This document shows, one piece after another, positions 25,859-35,039 of a DNA stretch of 64,000 bases. Within the stretch, counting starts at the first letter, position 1; each line of letters opens with the position of its first letter. This DNA is from Ruminiclostridium sp. (GTDB lineage Bacteria > Bacillota > Clostridia > Oscillospirales > Ruminococcaceae), in contig JAGBLA010000117.1 of the NCBI GenBank assembly GCA_017635675.1, positions 1 to 64,000 on the forward strand, read 5' to 3'. Under the pieces are notes generated by a model, which ran no database searches, was not told the origin of the DNA, and was given only the letters and a program-made list of their open reading frames with translations. Made by a program: the position numbers and the translations under genes.

Positions 25859-26910
25859 GACCGGAAAATGTAGTATTGTCCGATGACGGCAGAAGTGTCG
25901 TAATAATAGACCAGACAAAGCTTCCCGGTCACACCGAATATCTTGCCTTAACAACGCCGGAGGAGCTATATGAAGCTATTTTCGAGCTTAAAGTCAGAGG
26001 TGCTCCGGCAATAGGCATCTGTGCGGGTATGGGATTGTATGTATGCGCAAACAGTTTCGTGGAATGTGATGAAACAGAATTTATGAACCGTCTTACGAAA
26101 ACATCGGATTATATCAATTCCTCACGGCCGACGGCGGTAAACCTCCGCCACGCGCTTGAACGCGTGGAGAAAGCGGCACTCAGAAAACGCGGATACGGCG
26201 TTGACGCTATGTTATCGGAAATGCGCAGTGAGTGTATCGCGATACAGAATGAAGACATCGAGATGTGCAGGGCTATTTCGGAGTATGGACTTACGCTGGT
26301 AAAGGACGGCGACGGAATACTTACGCACTGTAACGCGGGTCCTCTCGCAACATCGCTTTACGGCACAGGGCTCGGAACGCTTCTTTTGGGAAAAGAACGC
26401 GGATATACCTTCCACGCTTACACCGATGAGACCCGTCCGCTGCTTCAGGGGGCGCGGCTCACAGCCTATGAGCTGAACAAAGCGGGTATAGATGTTACGC
26501 TTATCTGTGATAATATGGCAAGCATTGTGATGAAGCAGGGCAGGATAAACGCCTGCTTTGTAGGCTGTGACAGAGTTGCGGCAAACGGTGATACCGCGAA
26601 TAAGATAGGCACAAGCGGCGTTGCGGTGCTGGCAAAGTATTACGGCGTACCGTTCTATGTATTCTGTCCTTCATCGACGATAGACTTTGGCTGTAAGACC
26701 GGAGCGGATATTAAGATAGAGGAGCGGAGCCCTGATGAGATAAAGACCAAGTTTTTCTCAGAGCCTGTGGCACCGTCAGAGGTGAAATGCTATAATCCGG
26801 CGTTCGATGTCACCGACGCGGAACTTATTACTGCTATAATAACAGAAAAGGGCATTTGCAGAGCTCCATATACAGAAAGTCTGAAAATATGTGCAGCAGG
26901 AGATAAATGA
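25855..26910 (+). CDS. mtnA: S-methyl-5-thioribose-1-phosphate isomerase
   Basis: Converts 5-methylthioribose-1-phosphate, and in some bacteria 5-deoxyribose-1-phosphate, to the ribulose form. It has 351 residues with family motifs [23 protein letters not shown] (catalytic Cys), [34 protein letters not shown] (catalytic Asp) and CPSSTIDF. The start is TTG at 25855, overlapping the PNP stop codon and preceded by GGAGGG. It would receive the sugar phosphate made by PNP. The next salvage enzymes (mtnB-D or a class II aldolase) are not in the window. Confidence 0.93.
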   Translation: MRPENVVLSDDGRSVVIIDQTKLPGHTEYLALTTPEELYEAIFELKVRGAPAIGICAGMGLYVCANSFVECDETEFMNRLTKTSDYINSSRPTAVNLRHALERVEKAALRKRGYGVDAMLSEMRSECIAIQNEDIEMCRAISEYGLTLVKDGDGILTHCNAGPLATSLYGTGLGTLLLGKERGYTFHAYTDETRPLLQGARLTAYELNKAGIDVTLICDNMASIVMKQGRINACFVGCDRVAANGDTANKIGTSGVAVLAKYYGVPFYVFCPSSTIDFGCKTGADIKIEERSPDEIKTKFFSEPVAPSEVKCYNPAFDVTDAELITAIITEKGICRAPYTESLKICAAGDK

Positions 26911-27350
26911 TGCTTTTTGAGAATGTTATATTGAAAAAAGACATACTTCGGGAATTTTCCGGGTATGAAATAAAAGTGGACGAGAGTGATAACGGGCTTG
27001 ACATCGAGTTCACGGGAAAAGGTGTCAGTGCTTTGTATCTGCGTGTACGTGAGGATATGACGCTTGAATTCGACAGGTGGCATGATAATTACTGTAAGAC
27101 AGACGATGAATATGAGCGGTTGCTGTGGGACATCAGGGATATTCTGGAGAATAAGGCATACGCGGTTTCTGTGATGACGGGTGAACATCTGTTCATATCA
27201 TTCCTGACGAGAGCGAAAATGAACAGCGCGGAAGCATTTATTGATGAAGACCCGGGAGGATATGCCTCGCTGAAAAAGACCGGTGGAGTGATTAAATGTG
27301 CTTTCCGGAATGAAAGCATGAACAAAGAATATATCATAGAAAAGGATTAA
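26907..27350 (+). CDS. Hypothetical protein in the methylthioadenosine salvage operon
   Basis: Not recognised. A 147-residue soluble, acidic protein with no membrane segment, signal peptide or cysteine pair. The predicted pattern alternates strands and helices ([20 protein letters not shown], then a helix with [14 protein letters not shown]), suggesting one compact alpha/beta domain. It overlaps mtnA by 4 bp (ATGA) and ends 4 bp before mtaD, so it is firmly inside the operon and translationally coupled. A role in nucleoside salvage or its control is an inference from position only. Confidence 0.8.
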   Translation: MMLFENVILKKDILREFSGYEIKVDESDNGLDIEFTGKGVSALYLRVREDMTLEFDRWHDNYCKTDDEYERLLWDIRDILENKAYAVSVMTGEHLFISFLTRAKMNSAEAFIDEDPGGYASLKKTGGVIKCAFRNESMNKEYIIEKD

Positions 27351-27354
27351 CTGT

Positions 27355-28626
27355 ATGAAAACGAGATTTTACAACGCAAGACTGCTGACAATGGACGGAA
27401 ATACTGATATAACCGAGGGAGAGCTGCACGTTGACGGAAGCACGATATCATATATAGGCAGCGGCAGCGGCGAAACAGGATTTGATAACGAGATAGACTG
27501 TAAGGGAAATGTGCTTATGCCGGGCTTCAAGAATGCGCATACTCATACGGCGATGACTTTCCTTCGTTCTTTCGCGGACGATCTTCCGCTGCAGGAATGG
27601 CTTTACAACAGAGTTTTCCCCATGGAAGCCAAATTAACTCCCGACCGTGTTTACTGGCTGTCGAGACTTGGGATACTTGAATATCTCACAAGCGGCATTA
27701 CCGCCAATTTTGATATGTATATGAAGACAGATGCTATCGCGAACGCAAGCATTGACAGCGGGTTTCGTACTGTCCTCTGCGACTCAATGAACAACTTCGG
27801 CGGAAGCGTGGAGCAAATGGAGACAGACTATGACAAATTCAGCTCTGTCGATCCGCTTATTTCATATCATCTCGGTTTCCATGCCGAATACACCACAAGC
27901 GCGGAGCTGATGAAACAGCTCTCCGAGCTTGCCAACAGACGAAAGCTGCCTGTTTTCGTCCACAGTTCCGAGACCAAAAAGGAAGTCGATGAATGTATCG
28001 GGCGGTATGGCATGACCCCCACAGAGTACCTTGACAGCATCGGAATGTACAATTACGGCGGCGGCGGGTATCACTGCGTCTGGATGAGCGAAAATGATTT
28101 TGAGATTTTCAAGGCTAAGAAGCTGTTCGCTGTCACGAATCCCGCGTCGAATTTAAAGCTCGCGAGCGGCATTGCGCCGATATGCAGATTCCTGAAGGAA
28201 GGCATACCGGTAGCGATAGGTACAGACGGTCCTGCGAGCAACAACTGTCTTGATATGTTCCGTGAGATGTTCCTTGTTACAGGACTGCAGAAGGTGAGGG
28301 AATACGACGCGGAAGCCTGCGATGCCGCAGATGTTCTGCGAATGGCTTGTGTGAACGGTGCGCACGCTATGAGACTTTATGATTGTGACGTTCTTGCAGT
28401 CGGCAAGAAAGCTGATATAATAGAGATCGATCTGTGTCAGCCGAATATGCAGCCGCTTAATAACATTTCAAAGAACATTGTTTACGCGGGCAGCAAGCAG
28501 AATGTCAAGCGCACAATGGTAAACGGAAAGCTGCTGTATGAGTGCGGGGAATTCTATGTGGGTGAAAAGCCCGAGCTTATATACGAGAAAGCAAATACTA
28601 TAATCAAAGAGATGTGCAATGAATAA
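27355..28626 (+). CDS. mtaD: 5-methylthioadenosine/S-adenosylhomocysteine deaminase-type amidohydrolase
   Basis: Metal-dependent deaminase of the TRZ/ATZ family. It has 423 residues with the metal-site start GFKNAHTHTAMTFLR, the DLPLQEWL motif near 80, HSSETKKEV, the later metal ligand in GTDGPASNNCLDMF, and ADIIEIDL near the end. Family members deaminate methylthioadenosine, SAH, 5'-deoxyadenosine or adenosine. In this operon the product (methylthioinosine) could pass to PNP and then MtnA. ATG 27355 lies 4 bp after the preceding stop codon. It overlaps cca by 8 bp. Confidence 0.88.
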   Translation: MKTRFYNARLLTMDGNTDITEGELHVDGSTISYIGSGSGETGFDNEIDCKGNVLMPGFKNAHTHTAMTFLRSFADDLPLQEWLYNRVFPMEAKLTPDRVYWLSRLGILEYLTSGITANFDMYMKTDAIANASIDSGFRTVLCDSMNNFGGSVEQMETDYDKFSSVDPLISYHLGFHAEYTTSAELMKQLSELANRRKLPVFVHSSETKKEVDECIGRYGMTPTEYLDSIGMYNYGGGGYHCVWMSENDFEIFKAKKLFAVTNPASNLKLASGIAPICRFLKEGIPVAIGTDGPASNNCLDMFREMFLVTGLQKVREYDAEACDAADVLRMACVNGAHAMRLYDCDVLAVGKKADIIEIDLCQPNMQPLNNISKNIVYAGSKQNVKRTMVNGKLLYECGEFYVGEKPELIYEKANTIIKEMCNE

Positions 28627-29938
28627 CAGATTTACCTTGCCGGACAGTGTTGAAGCTGTCATAGACAAGCTCAGCGATCACGGATATGAAGCCTATGCGG
28701 TCGGCGGCTGTGTACGAAATTTTATGCTCGGACTTGAGCCTAAGGACTATGACATCACCACTGCCGCGAGACCCGATGAGATAAAGCAGGCTCTTGACGG
28801 TTTCAGAATGATCGAGACGGGAATAAAATACGGCACCATAACAGTTATTTCACAGGGAATGCCGATCGAAGTGACTACTTATCGCGTTGACGGTAACTAT
28901 TCCGACAATCGTCGCCCGGATAATGTTTCCTTTACCACGAAGCTGGCGGAGGATCTCAAAAGACGCGATTTTACCGTCAATGCCATGGCGTATAATTCAA
29001 AGGCGGGGATCATCGACATATTCGGCGGCAGAAAAGATCTGCAGGACGGGGTTATCCGCGCCATAGGCGACCCGGACGAGAGATTTGCTGAGGACGGACT
29101 TAGGATACTCCGCGCTCTCAGATTTGCGTCATGCTACGGGTTGAAAATAGAGAGCAGTACTGCGGAAGCCATACACCGCAACAGGTACCTGCTGGAAAAC
29201 ATCGCCGGAGAACGTATCGCGGCGGAGTTCAACCGGCTCATCTGCGGAAACTGTGAAAATGTGCTGAGAGAATACTATGATGTAGTATCAGTGTTTCTTC
29301 CGGAGCTTGCGCGGTGCAAGGGCTTTGAGCAGCATAACAGGTATCACGACCGCGATATACTTGAGCATACGCTCGCGACTGTCTCGGCAATCGAGCCTAA
29401 GCTTCATCTGCGGCTCACCATGCTGCTGCACGACATCGGAAAGCCTATGTATTTTACCATGGGGGAGGACGGCATCGGTCATTTTAAAGGACACCCGAAG
29501 GGGAGCGCAGCTATTGCGGAGAGCTTCATAAAACGGCTGAAATACAGCAATGCTGTATCAGACTGTGTAAGAGAGCTGATATTGACCCATGATATCCCGA
29601 TAGAGAACAGGGAGCCGCTTATAAAGCGCTTTCTGAATAAATACGGCGAGGATATGTTTTTCGACATGATAAAGGTGCATATTGCCGATGATATGGGGAA
29701 AGCTCCCGAATGCAGGGAGAGGATAAAGACATACCGCGCTGCTGCGGAGACCGCAAGACAGATAATCGCAAAGCAGGAATGTTTCTCTTTGAAGCAGCTT
29801 GCCGTGAACGGCAATGATATGAAAGGACTCGGATATTCGGGTGCTGAGATAGGCGAGAAACTGCAGCAGCTGCTTGAGCTTGTTATAGACGGTAAGTGTG
29901 AGAATGAAAGAGAAGCTCTTATAAGTGCGCTGACATAA
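28619..29938 (+). CDS. cca: CCA-adding tRNA nucleotidyltransferase with HD domain
   Basis: Adds or repairs the 3'-terminal CCA of tRNA. The nucleotidyltransferase motif is AYAVGGCVRNFMLGLEPKDYDI (near residues 22-43, with the DxD metal-binding pair at the end), followed by RRDFTVNAMAYN and DPDERFAEDGLRILRALRFA. An HD domain (about 230-350) has HDRDILEHTLATV and LLHDIGKP. It has 439 residues. The start overlaps the mtaD stop codon by 8 bp with only a weak ribosome site, so expression probably depends on translational coupling to the salvage operon. Confidence 0.95.
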   Translation: MNNRFTLPDSVEAVIDKLSDHGYEAYAVGGCVRNFMLGLEPKDYDITTAARPDEIKQALDGFRMIETGIKYGTITVISQGMPIEVTTYRVDGNYSDNRRPDNVSFTTKLAEDLKRRDFTVNAMAYNSKAGIIDIFGGRKDLQDGVIRAIGDPDERFAEDGLRILRALRFASCYGLKIESSTAEAIHRNRYLLENIAGERIAAEFNRLICGNCENVLREYYDVVSVFLPELARCKGFEQHNRYHDRDILEHTLATVSAIEPKLHLRLTMLLHDIGKPMYFTMGEDGIGHFKGHPKGSAAIAESFIKRLKYSNAVSDCVRELILTHDIPIENREPLIKRFLNKYGEDMFFDMIKVHIADDMGKAPECRERIKTYRAAAETARQIIAKQECFSLKQLAVNGNDMKGLGYSGAEIGEKLQQLLELVIDGKCENEREALISALT

Positions 29939-29954
29939 GAGTTCGGAGGTTCTG

Positions 29955-30974
29955 ATGGGTTCCATTGATATAGGTATCGACCTTGGTACCGCGAATACGA
30001 TAATAACGCTCGGAGGTAAGGGCATTGTTATAAATGAGCCGAGTGTTGTGGCTTATGACAAGAAGAAAAAACAAGTGCTTGCGGTAGGCGAGGAGGCGTA
30101 CCGCATGATAGGAAGAACTCCGGAATACATTGTGGCGGTAAAGCCGCTCGCTGACGGAGTGATATCCGATAATGTCATGGCTGAAGCTATGATATCGGAG
30201 TTTATCCGCAAGGTCAGCGGCAGTATGCTGTTAAAACCGCGCATCATAATCTGTGTGCCGTCGTCGGTAACGGATGTGGAATCGCGCGCTGTCGTTGAAG
30301 CAGCGCTTTCCGCGGGAGCGCGAAAGGTGTATATCATAGAGGAACCGATAGCGGCACTTCTTGGGGCAGGGATAGACATTTCACAGCCGAACGGTTACAT
30401 GGTAGTGGATATCGGAGGAGGAACCTCCGATGTAGCGGTGGTGTCTTTCAATGGCATAGTAAAGTCCGAGTCTGTCAAGGTCGCGGGCAACAAGATCGAC
30501 GAAGCGATAATACGCTACGTGACGCAGAAGTATAAGCTGCTTATAGGAGAAAAGACTGCAGAGACGGTAAAGAAAACAATAGCAAATGTGTATAATCCCA
30601 CGGGGCACAAAACCATGAAGATCAAAGGTCGGCATCTTCTTAAAGGTCTTCCCGTGACTATGGAGATAACCGATCTTGACGCGGCGGAGGCAGTTGCGGA
30701 GTATGTCATCGAGATAATCGACGAGATAAAGGCGGTGCTCGAAGTGACACCGCCGGAGCTTATCGGTGATATACATCAGAACGGGATAATCCTTACCGGC
30801 GGCGGAGCGCTGCTTGGCGGGCTTCCCGAAGCTATCGCGCAGGAGACCCGGGTGAAATGCTACGTTGCCGAGGAGCCGCTTGAATGTGTGGCGCGTGGTG
30901 TCGCAAAGGCGTTCTCGCTTTCAGACGAGCTGCTTGACGGATTTGAAAAGATCTCGCTGTACAGATATAAATAA
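29955..30974 (+). CDS. mreB: Rod shape-determining protein, MreB/Mbl family
   Basis: Actin-like ATPase that forms membrane-bound filaments directing side-wall synthesis. It has 339 residues with the phosphate-1 motif GIDLGTANT, the connect and phosphate-2 region VVDIGGGTSDVAVVS, EEPIAALLGAG, and the adenosine motif ILTGGGALLGG. MreB and its paralogue Mbl cannot be separated confidently here. mreC and mreD are not adjacent, which favours a second copy. GGAGG lies 7 nt before ATG 29955. It is the last gene before a strong terminator, 16 bp after cca. Confidence 0.9.
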   Translation: MGSIDIGIDLGTANTIITLGGKGIVINEPSVVAYDKKKKQVLAVGEEAYRMIGRTPEYIVAVKPLADGVISDNVMAEAMISEFIRKVSGSMLLKPRIIICVPSSVTDVESRAVVEAALSAGARKVYIIEEPIAALLGAGIDISQPNGYMVVDIGGGTSDVAVVSFNGIVKSESVKVAGNKIDEAIIRYVTQKYKLLIGEKTAETVKKTIANVYNPTGHKTMKIKGRHLLKGLPVTMEITDLDAAEAVAEYVIEIIDEIKAVLEVTPPELIGDIHQNGIILTGGGALLGGLPEAIAQETRVKCYVAEEPLECVARGVAKAFSLSDELLDGFEKISLYRYK

Positions 30975-30975
30975 G

Positions 30976-31008
30976 ATATCCCCGACAGGATCTGTCGGGG
31001 ATATTTTT
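30976..31008. terminator. Terminator between mreB and the convergent CBS-domain gene
   Basis: A 13-bp perfect stem ATATCCCCGACAG (30976-30988) / CTGTCGGGGATAT (30992-31004) with a 3-nt loop, then TTTT on the plus strand. Its T run touches the stop codon of the opposing gene. Confidence 0.9.
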
Positions 31009-31918
31009 ATGTTTCGGTTCTGAAAGCTATAAGTCTGTCGATACAATTATCCGTGACCGAGAGGATAACGAACCGTATGCCCTTGTAATCAACATGGGGT
31101 TTCTTGTCCGAGTCTTCCGGGAGATCCTCGGGCACATATTCGAGAAGGCTTATCACAAAACCGGAAATTGTATCGAAATCGTGGTCGTCCGGCAGAGAAT
31201 ATCCGAACAGGTCGAGCACCTCGTCAGGGTCGGCTTCTCCGCTTATCTCGTATTTATCCGTGCCTATCTTGCGTATCTCTGCACTTTCCGTGTCATATTC
31301 GTCCTGTATATTTCCCATGACCGATTCGATTATGTCTTCAAGTGTGACAATTCCGGCGGTGCCGCCGTACTCGTCAACAACGACTGCCATACCTGTCTTT
31401 GCGCCTGTCATGGTTTTGAAAGCATCGCTGCAGGTGCAGCTTTCCGGTACATAGACCGTCTCACGTATGAATTTGCTGAGTTCAAATTCTTCAAGGTGAT
31501 CATCTCCTATAAGACACAGCAGGTCTTTGACGATTATCACCCCGACGATCTTGTCTATGCTTTTTTCATAAACGGGTATTCTTGAAAATCCCTCGTCAAG
31601 CGCAAGGTATATAATGTCGTCAAGTGACGAGCCCACTTCTATGGCGGTTATATTAACGCGGTGGGTCATTACATCTCCGACGCTTAGGTCGTCGTATTCA
31701 AACACGTTGCTTATAAGCTCGGCGGAGTTATCTTCGATAGCGCCGCTCTCGGTGCCGGACTCCACCATTGACATGATGTCGTCCTCGGTGACAAGACTTC
31801 CGTAGCTGTCGCCGATAGCTTTCTTCAGCAGCAGCGTAAGCCCTTTGTTTATCAGTATCAGCGGGAAAAGCAGTATTTCCGCGGGTTTAAGCTTTCGTTT
31901 ATGGTCGTCTGTTTCCAT
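31007..31918 (-). CDS. CBS-pair/CorC-HlyC domain protein lacking the CNNM membrane domain
   Basis: A 303-residue protein of the CorC/HlyC (Mg2+/Co2+ efflux-associated) group. It starts with about 35 residues containing one short hydrophobic stretch (ILLFPLILINKGLTLLL). Then come MSMVESGTESGAIEDNSAELISN, typical of the region before the CBS pair, two CBS domains (about 75-200, with VMTHRVNITAI, SRIPVYEKSIDKIVGVI and DEYGGTAGIVTLEDIIE), and the C-terminal transporter-associated domain (about 220-295). The four-helix DUF21/CNNM membrane domain of full-length relatives is absent, so it may be a regulatory partner. It is last in a lacI-tatD-corC-like unit, 15 bp after tatD. Confidence 0.85.
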   Translation of the reverse strand: METDDHKRKLKPAEILLFPLILINKGLTLLLKKAIGDSYGSLVTEDDIMSMVESGTESGAIEDNSAELISNVFEYDDLSVGDVMTHRVNITAIEVGSSLDDIIYLALDEGFSRIPVYEKSIDKIVGVIIVKDLLCLIGDDHLEEFELSKFIRETVYVPESCTCSDAFKTMTGAKTGMAVVVDEYGGTAGIVTLEDIIESVMGNIQDEYDTESAEIRKIGTDKYEISGEADPDEVLDLFGYSLPDDHDFDTISGFVISLLEYVPEDLPEDSDKKPHVDYKGIRFVILSVTDNCIDRLIAFRTET

Positions 31919-31933
31919 GTATTATCCTTTCGA

Positions 31934-32704
31934 TTAAGCTCTGTTGAACCGGAAAAAGCGTTCAGCGTTAGCGTTGCATATCTTCACAGTCTCTTCCGGT
32001 GTCATTCCTTTGATCTCCGCAAGCTTTTGTGCTGTGAATATAAGATTGCCGCTGTCGTTGCGTTCGCCGCGGTGAGGTATCGGAGACATATACGGGCAAT
32101 CGGTTTCAAGCATTATCCGTTCTATCGGTATTATGCGGCAGGCTTCGACTGCTTTTTTGGAATTTTTGAATGTGAGCATTCCGGTAAAGCTTATCATCAT
32201 TCCGAATGAAAGTATCTCTTCCGCTGTCTCCACGCTGCCGGAAAAGCAGTGCATCACGCCGTTCGGCTTGTATTCGCGCAGTATATTCATCATATCCCCC
32301 GTGCAGTCGCGTGAATGGATACATACCGGAAGGTCAAGCTCCGCAGCGAGTTCGAGCTGTTCGCGGAAGAAGCGTATCTGACGTTCGCGGTCGAAACCTT
32401 CCCAGTGGTAGTCGAGTCCGATCTCGCCTATCGCGCAGACTTTCGGATGCGCGGCAAGCTGTTTCAGTTCTGCAAGGTAATCGCCGTTCACATCATTGCA
32501 GTTTTCGGGGTGAACACCTACTGCGGCGTAAAGGTTTTCGTATTTTTCAGCAAGAGCGATCTCGAATCTGCTTTTTTCAATATCACAGCCGAGGCTCACT
32601 ATCTTTTCGCAGCTTTCCGCGAAAAGCCGGTCAAGCAGCTCGTATCTGTCGGCATCGAAAGCTTCATCATCGTAATGAGCGTGTGTATCTGTTATTTTTA
32701 TCAT
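31934..32704 (-). CDS. tatD: TatD-family metal-dependent hydrolase/DNase
   Basis: A TIM-barrel hydrolase; family members act as 3'-5' exonucleases or D-aminoacyl-tRNA editing enzymes. It has 256 residues with the metal-site motifs TDTHAHYDDEAF at the N-terminus, AIGEIGLDYHW (metal-bridging Glu), CIHSRD, MHCFSGS and LETDCPYMSP. ATG 32704 overlaps the stop codon of the LacI-family gene (ATGA), so the two are coupled. Only its position suggests a link with the regulator. Confidence 0.93.
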   Translation of the reverse strand: MIKITDTHAHYDDEAFDADRYELLDRLFAESCEKIVSLGCDIEKSRFEIALAEKYENLYAAVGVHPENCNDVNGDYLAELKQLAAHPKVCAIGEIGLDYHWEGFDRERQIRFFREQLELAAELDLPVCIHSRDCTGDMMNILREYKPNGVMHCFSGSVETAEEILSFGMMISFTGMLTFKNSKKAVEACRIIPIERIMLETDCPYMSPIPHRGERNDSGNLIFTAQKLAEIKGMTPEETVKICNANAERFFRFNRA

Positions 32705-33714
32705 TTTAGTCTTTTAACGCTGTCCCTTTCAATAAGATTGCCTGTGACGAGAACGCGCCCGCAGCGATAGTTCTTGTCCTGTATCTTGCCGATTATCATA
32801 TCCACGGCACGGCTCGACATTTCGTAGCTGTTGACATCGATAGTTGTGATACGCGGATTTGATATTGTGGAATAGATATGATTGTCATATCCTACCACCG
32901 AAATGTCATCGGGGATACGAAGTCCCTTTGAGCGCAGCTGATTTATAAGTATATACGCAGCTTCATCGCAGTTGCAGACGAACGCTGTGGGAAGCTCAGA
33001 CGGAAGTGCAAACTCGGAAAATCCTGTCCCGTCCGAACGGCGGTCTTCGATGACCCAGCCCTGTGTTATGCGGATACGGTTCTCTATATGAGCCTTGTAA
33101 TAGCCGAGGTATCTGTCCTGAATACTTGAAGTGGAGCCGATAGAGCCTATGAAACCTATACGCCTGTGTCCCATAGAGATAAGATGATTGGTGATAAGGT
33201 ATGAACCGAAGAAATTGTCTGCAATTACCGTGTCGATGTCGTTTCGTGAGCTGTAAAAATCGAGAAATACGGTGGGAACGCCGAGAGACATCAGAGCGTT
33301 GACATAGCTGTTGGAGAACTGTCCGAGCACGATAACGCCGTCCACCTTGCGCTCCGAAACGGATTTCGGCATTTCACAGGTAGTTTCGTCATCATCTGAG
33401 ACTACATCGAGGATACCATAGTAGCTCTGTTTCTGGAGCAGTTCGACGATATATCTGTAAACTACCCAGTAAAAAGCGCTTGCGTCGGAAATGAAATGCT
33501 TTGCGACAATAACACTGATACTGTAATTCAGCAATTCTTTGGCGGCTTTAGAGCTGCCGCTGAACTGATACCCCATTTCCTCGGCTTTTTTCTTTATTCT
33601 CTCGCGAAGCTCACTGCCGACTCCGTCCTTGTCTCCGAGAGCCTTTGACACGGTAACAGTGCTGACACCTATTTCTTTTGCTATATCACTCATGGTCACG
33701 GATTTTTTTATCAT
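32701..33714 (-). CDS. LacI-family transcriptional regulator
   Basis: A 337-residue repressor. The N-terminal helix-turn-helix VTMSDIAKEIGVSTVTVSKALGDKDGV is followed by a hinge and a periplasmic-binding-protein-like sugar domain (GVIVLGQFSNSYVNALMS, GSYLITNHLISMGHRRIGFIGS, ISVVGYDNHIYSTISNPRITTID). The effector sugar is unknown. It is divergent from a second LacI regulator and the glycosidase genes across a 306-bp AT-rich region, so it may control them as well as its own unit. tatD follows with a 4-bp overlap. Confidence 0.92.
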   Translation of the reverse strand: MIKKSVTMSDIAKEIGVSTVTVSKALGDKDGVGSELRERIKKKAEEMGYQFSGSSKAAKELLNYSISVIVAKHFISDASAFYWVVYRYIVELLQKQSYYGILDVVSDDDETTCEMPKSVSERKVDGVIVLGQFSNSYVNALMSLGVPTVFLDFYSSRNDIDTVIADNFFGSYLITNHLISMGHRRIGFIGSIGSTSSIQDRYLGYYKAHIENRIRITQGWVIEDRRSDGTGFSEFALPSELPTAFVCNCDEAAYILINQLRSKGLRIPDDISVVGYDNHIYSTISNPRITTIDVNSYEMSSRAVDMIIGKIQDKNYRCGRVLVTGNLIERDSVKRLK

Positions 33715-34020
33715 AGCAGACTCTCCCTTCGGACAACAATAACATATACATATTTTAAGTTAAAAAACAAGATTTGTAAATTAACTGATTGCACAATTTT
33801 TATTGTCTTTTTTTGTGCAAATTATCCTTATTCCGTAAATACGATAAATAGGACTTTTGTTGTAACATTTATTGTAAAAAAATGGGTCTGTAAATTTGTT
33901 AATTGTGCATATTGATAACAACAGGGTATATGTGTTATAATTTATAAGTATAATAATGCCTTGTTATACTGATTTAGACAAATCGGATCGTTAAAATGTA
34001 ATTTCAATGAGGTAAGGGAA
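33715..34020. promoter_or_regulatory. Divergent regulatory region between two LacI-family genes
   Basis: A 306-bp AT-rich region without a credible gene. It holds three copies of an 8-mer: TTGCACAA (33789-33796), its reverse complement TTGTGCAA (33813-33820), and TTGTGCAT (33903-33910), the last just upstream of the -35 of the rightward promoter. The first two form an inverted pair with a 16-nt gap. These are candidate operator half-sites for one of the flanking regulators. A clear minus-strand promoter was not found. Confidence 0.5.
33912..33941 (+). promoter_or_regulatory. Promoter of the lacI-GH95-GH2 genes
   Basis: TTGATA (33912-33917), 18-nt spacer, TATAAT (33936-33941), about 80 bp before the second LacI gene. 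Confidence 0.7.
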
Positions 34021-35016
34021 TTGAGCGTAACAATAAAAGATGTTGCAAGGGAAGCAAACGTTTCCGTAGCAACTGTTTCCCGTGTTCTTAACAAAAAGAG
34101 CAATGTTTCGGATGAAGCTGTCCAGGCGGTGAATGAAGCAGTCAAAAACCTCGGATACAGTCCCAATTATCTCGGACGCGACCTGCGAAAGAGCGAAACA
34201 CGCAGAATACTTGCTATTATCGCATCTACCGAGCAGAGCTTTTATTCCGAGGTACTGCGCGGAATGGAAGAGGCTGCTTTCACAAAAGGGTATGATGTGC
34301 TTATTGCCACTACCCGCGATGACCCGGAGCATGAGATGCATCTTCTCGGAATGTTATTTTCACGTTCCGTTGACGGTGCGGTACTGCTGGGACCTAAGCT
34401 TGATGCGGCTACCATATCCGAGCTTGCCGAAAACCATAATATAGCAATGTGTCTCGAACGCCTTGAGAACTGCAACGTCCTTACCGTTACCATTGATAAT
34501 ATAAAAGCAGGCCGGGACGCAGTGAACTATCTTATAAACAAGGGCAGAAAGCGTATAGGACTGATCACCACCAAACAGCGCAGCCAGTCCTCTATCGACC
34601 GCGAGATAGGCTATCGCCAGGCGCTTGAAGAACATGGAATTAAATACGACGAAAGTCTTGTTTACTACGGCAGTTATGAAGCCGAATCCGGCACCAAGGG
34701 CTGTGCCGCTCTGATGTCGCAGGAGAATAAGCCCGACGCTATCTTCTCCATATCGGATATGATCGCTATCGGAGCAATGAATTACGCGCTTTCCACAGGC
34801 ATTGATATTGGCAAAGAGGTGTTGTTTTTCGGTTTTGACGACATACAGTATTCTCATATTTTTGTACCGCACCTTTCTACTGTGAGCCAGCCCTGTTTCA
34901 TGCAGGGAAAGCTCGTGGTGGAAAAGCTTATTGAGAATATGAAGTCAGATGAACCGGACAAGTCGCTGTATATGCTTCCTCACAGTCTTATACTGCGCGA
35001 AACGACAGGCGACTGA
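34021..35016 (+). CDS. LacI-family transcriptional regulator of the glycosidase locus
   Basis: A 331-residue repressor with the helix-turn-helix VTIKDVAREANVSVATVSRVLNKK and a sugar-binding domain (DGAVLLGPKLDAATIS, GRDAVNYLINKGRKRIGLIT, KPDAIFSISDMIAIGAM, LFFGFDDIQYSHIFVPHLSTV). The start is TTG at 34021 behind AAGGGA; no ATG fits the domain start. It lies 23 bp before the GH95 gene on the same strand, so it is very likely the local regulator, perhaps responding to fucose or a fucosyl/galactosyl oligosaccharide. That ligand is an inference from the neighbours. Confidence 0.92.
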   Translation: MSVTIKDVAREANVSVATVSRVLNKKSNVSDEAVQAVNEAVKNLGYSPNYLGRDLRKSETRRILAIIASTEQSFYSEVLRGMEEAAFTKGYDVLIATTRDDPEHEMHLLGMLFSRSVDGAVLLGPKLDAATISELAENHNIAMCLERLENCNVLTVTIDNIKAGRDAVNYLINKGRKRIGLITTKQRSQSSIDREIGYRQALEEHGIKYDESLVYYGSYEAESGTKGCAALMSQENKPDAIFSISDMIAIGAMNYALSTGIDIGKEVLFFGFDDIQYSHIFVPHLSTVSQPCFMQGKLVVEKLIENMKSDEPDKSLYMLPHSLILRETTGD

Positions 35017-35039
35017 TATACTGAATTTCGGAGTTATTA

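Noticed and set aside
29955..30974. DnaK-type chaperone
   Set aside because: The actin-fold motifs are shared, but the length (339) and DLGTANT start are those of MreB/Mbl.
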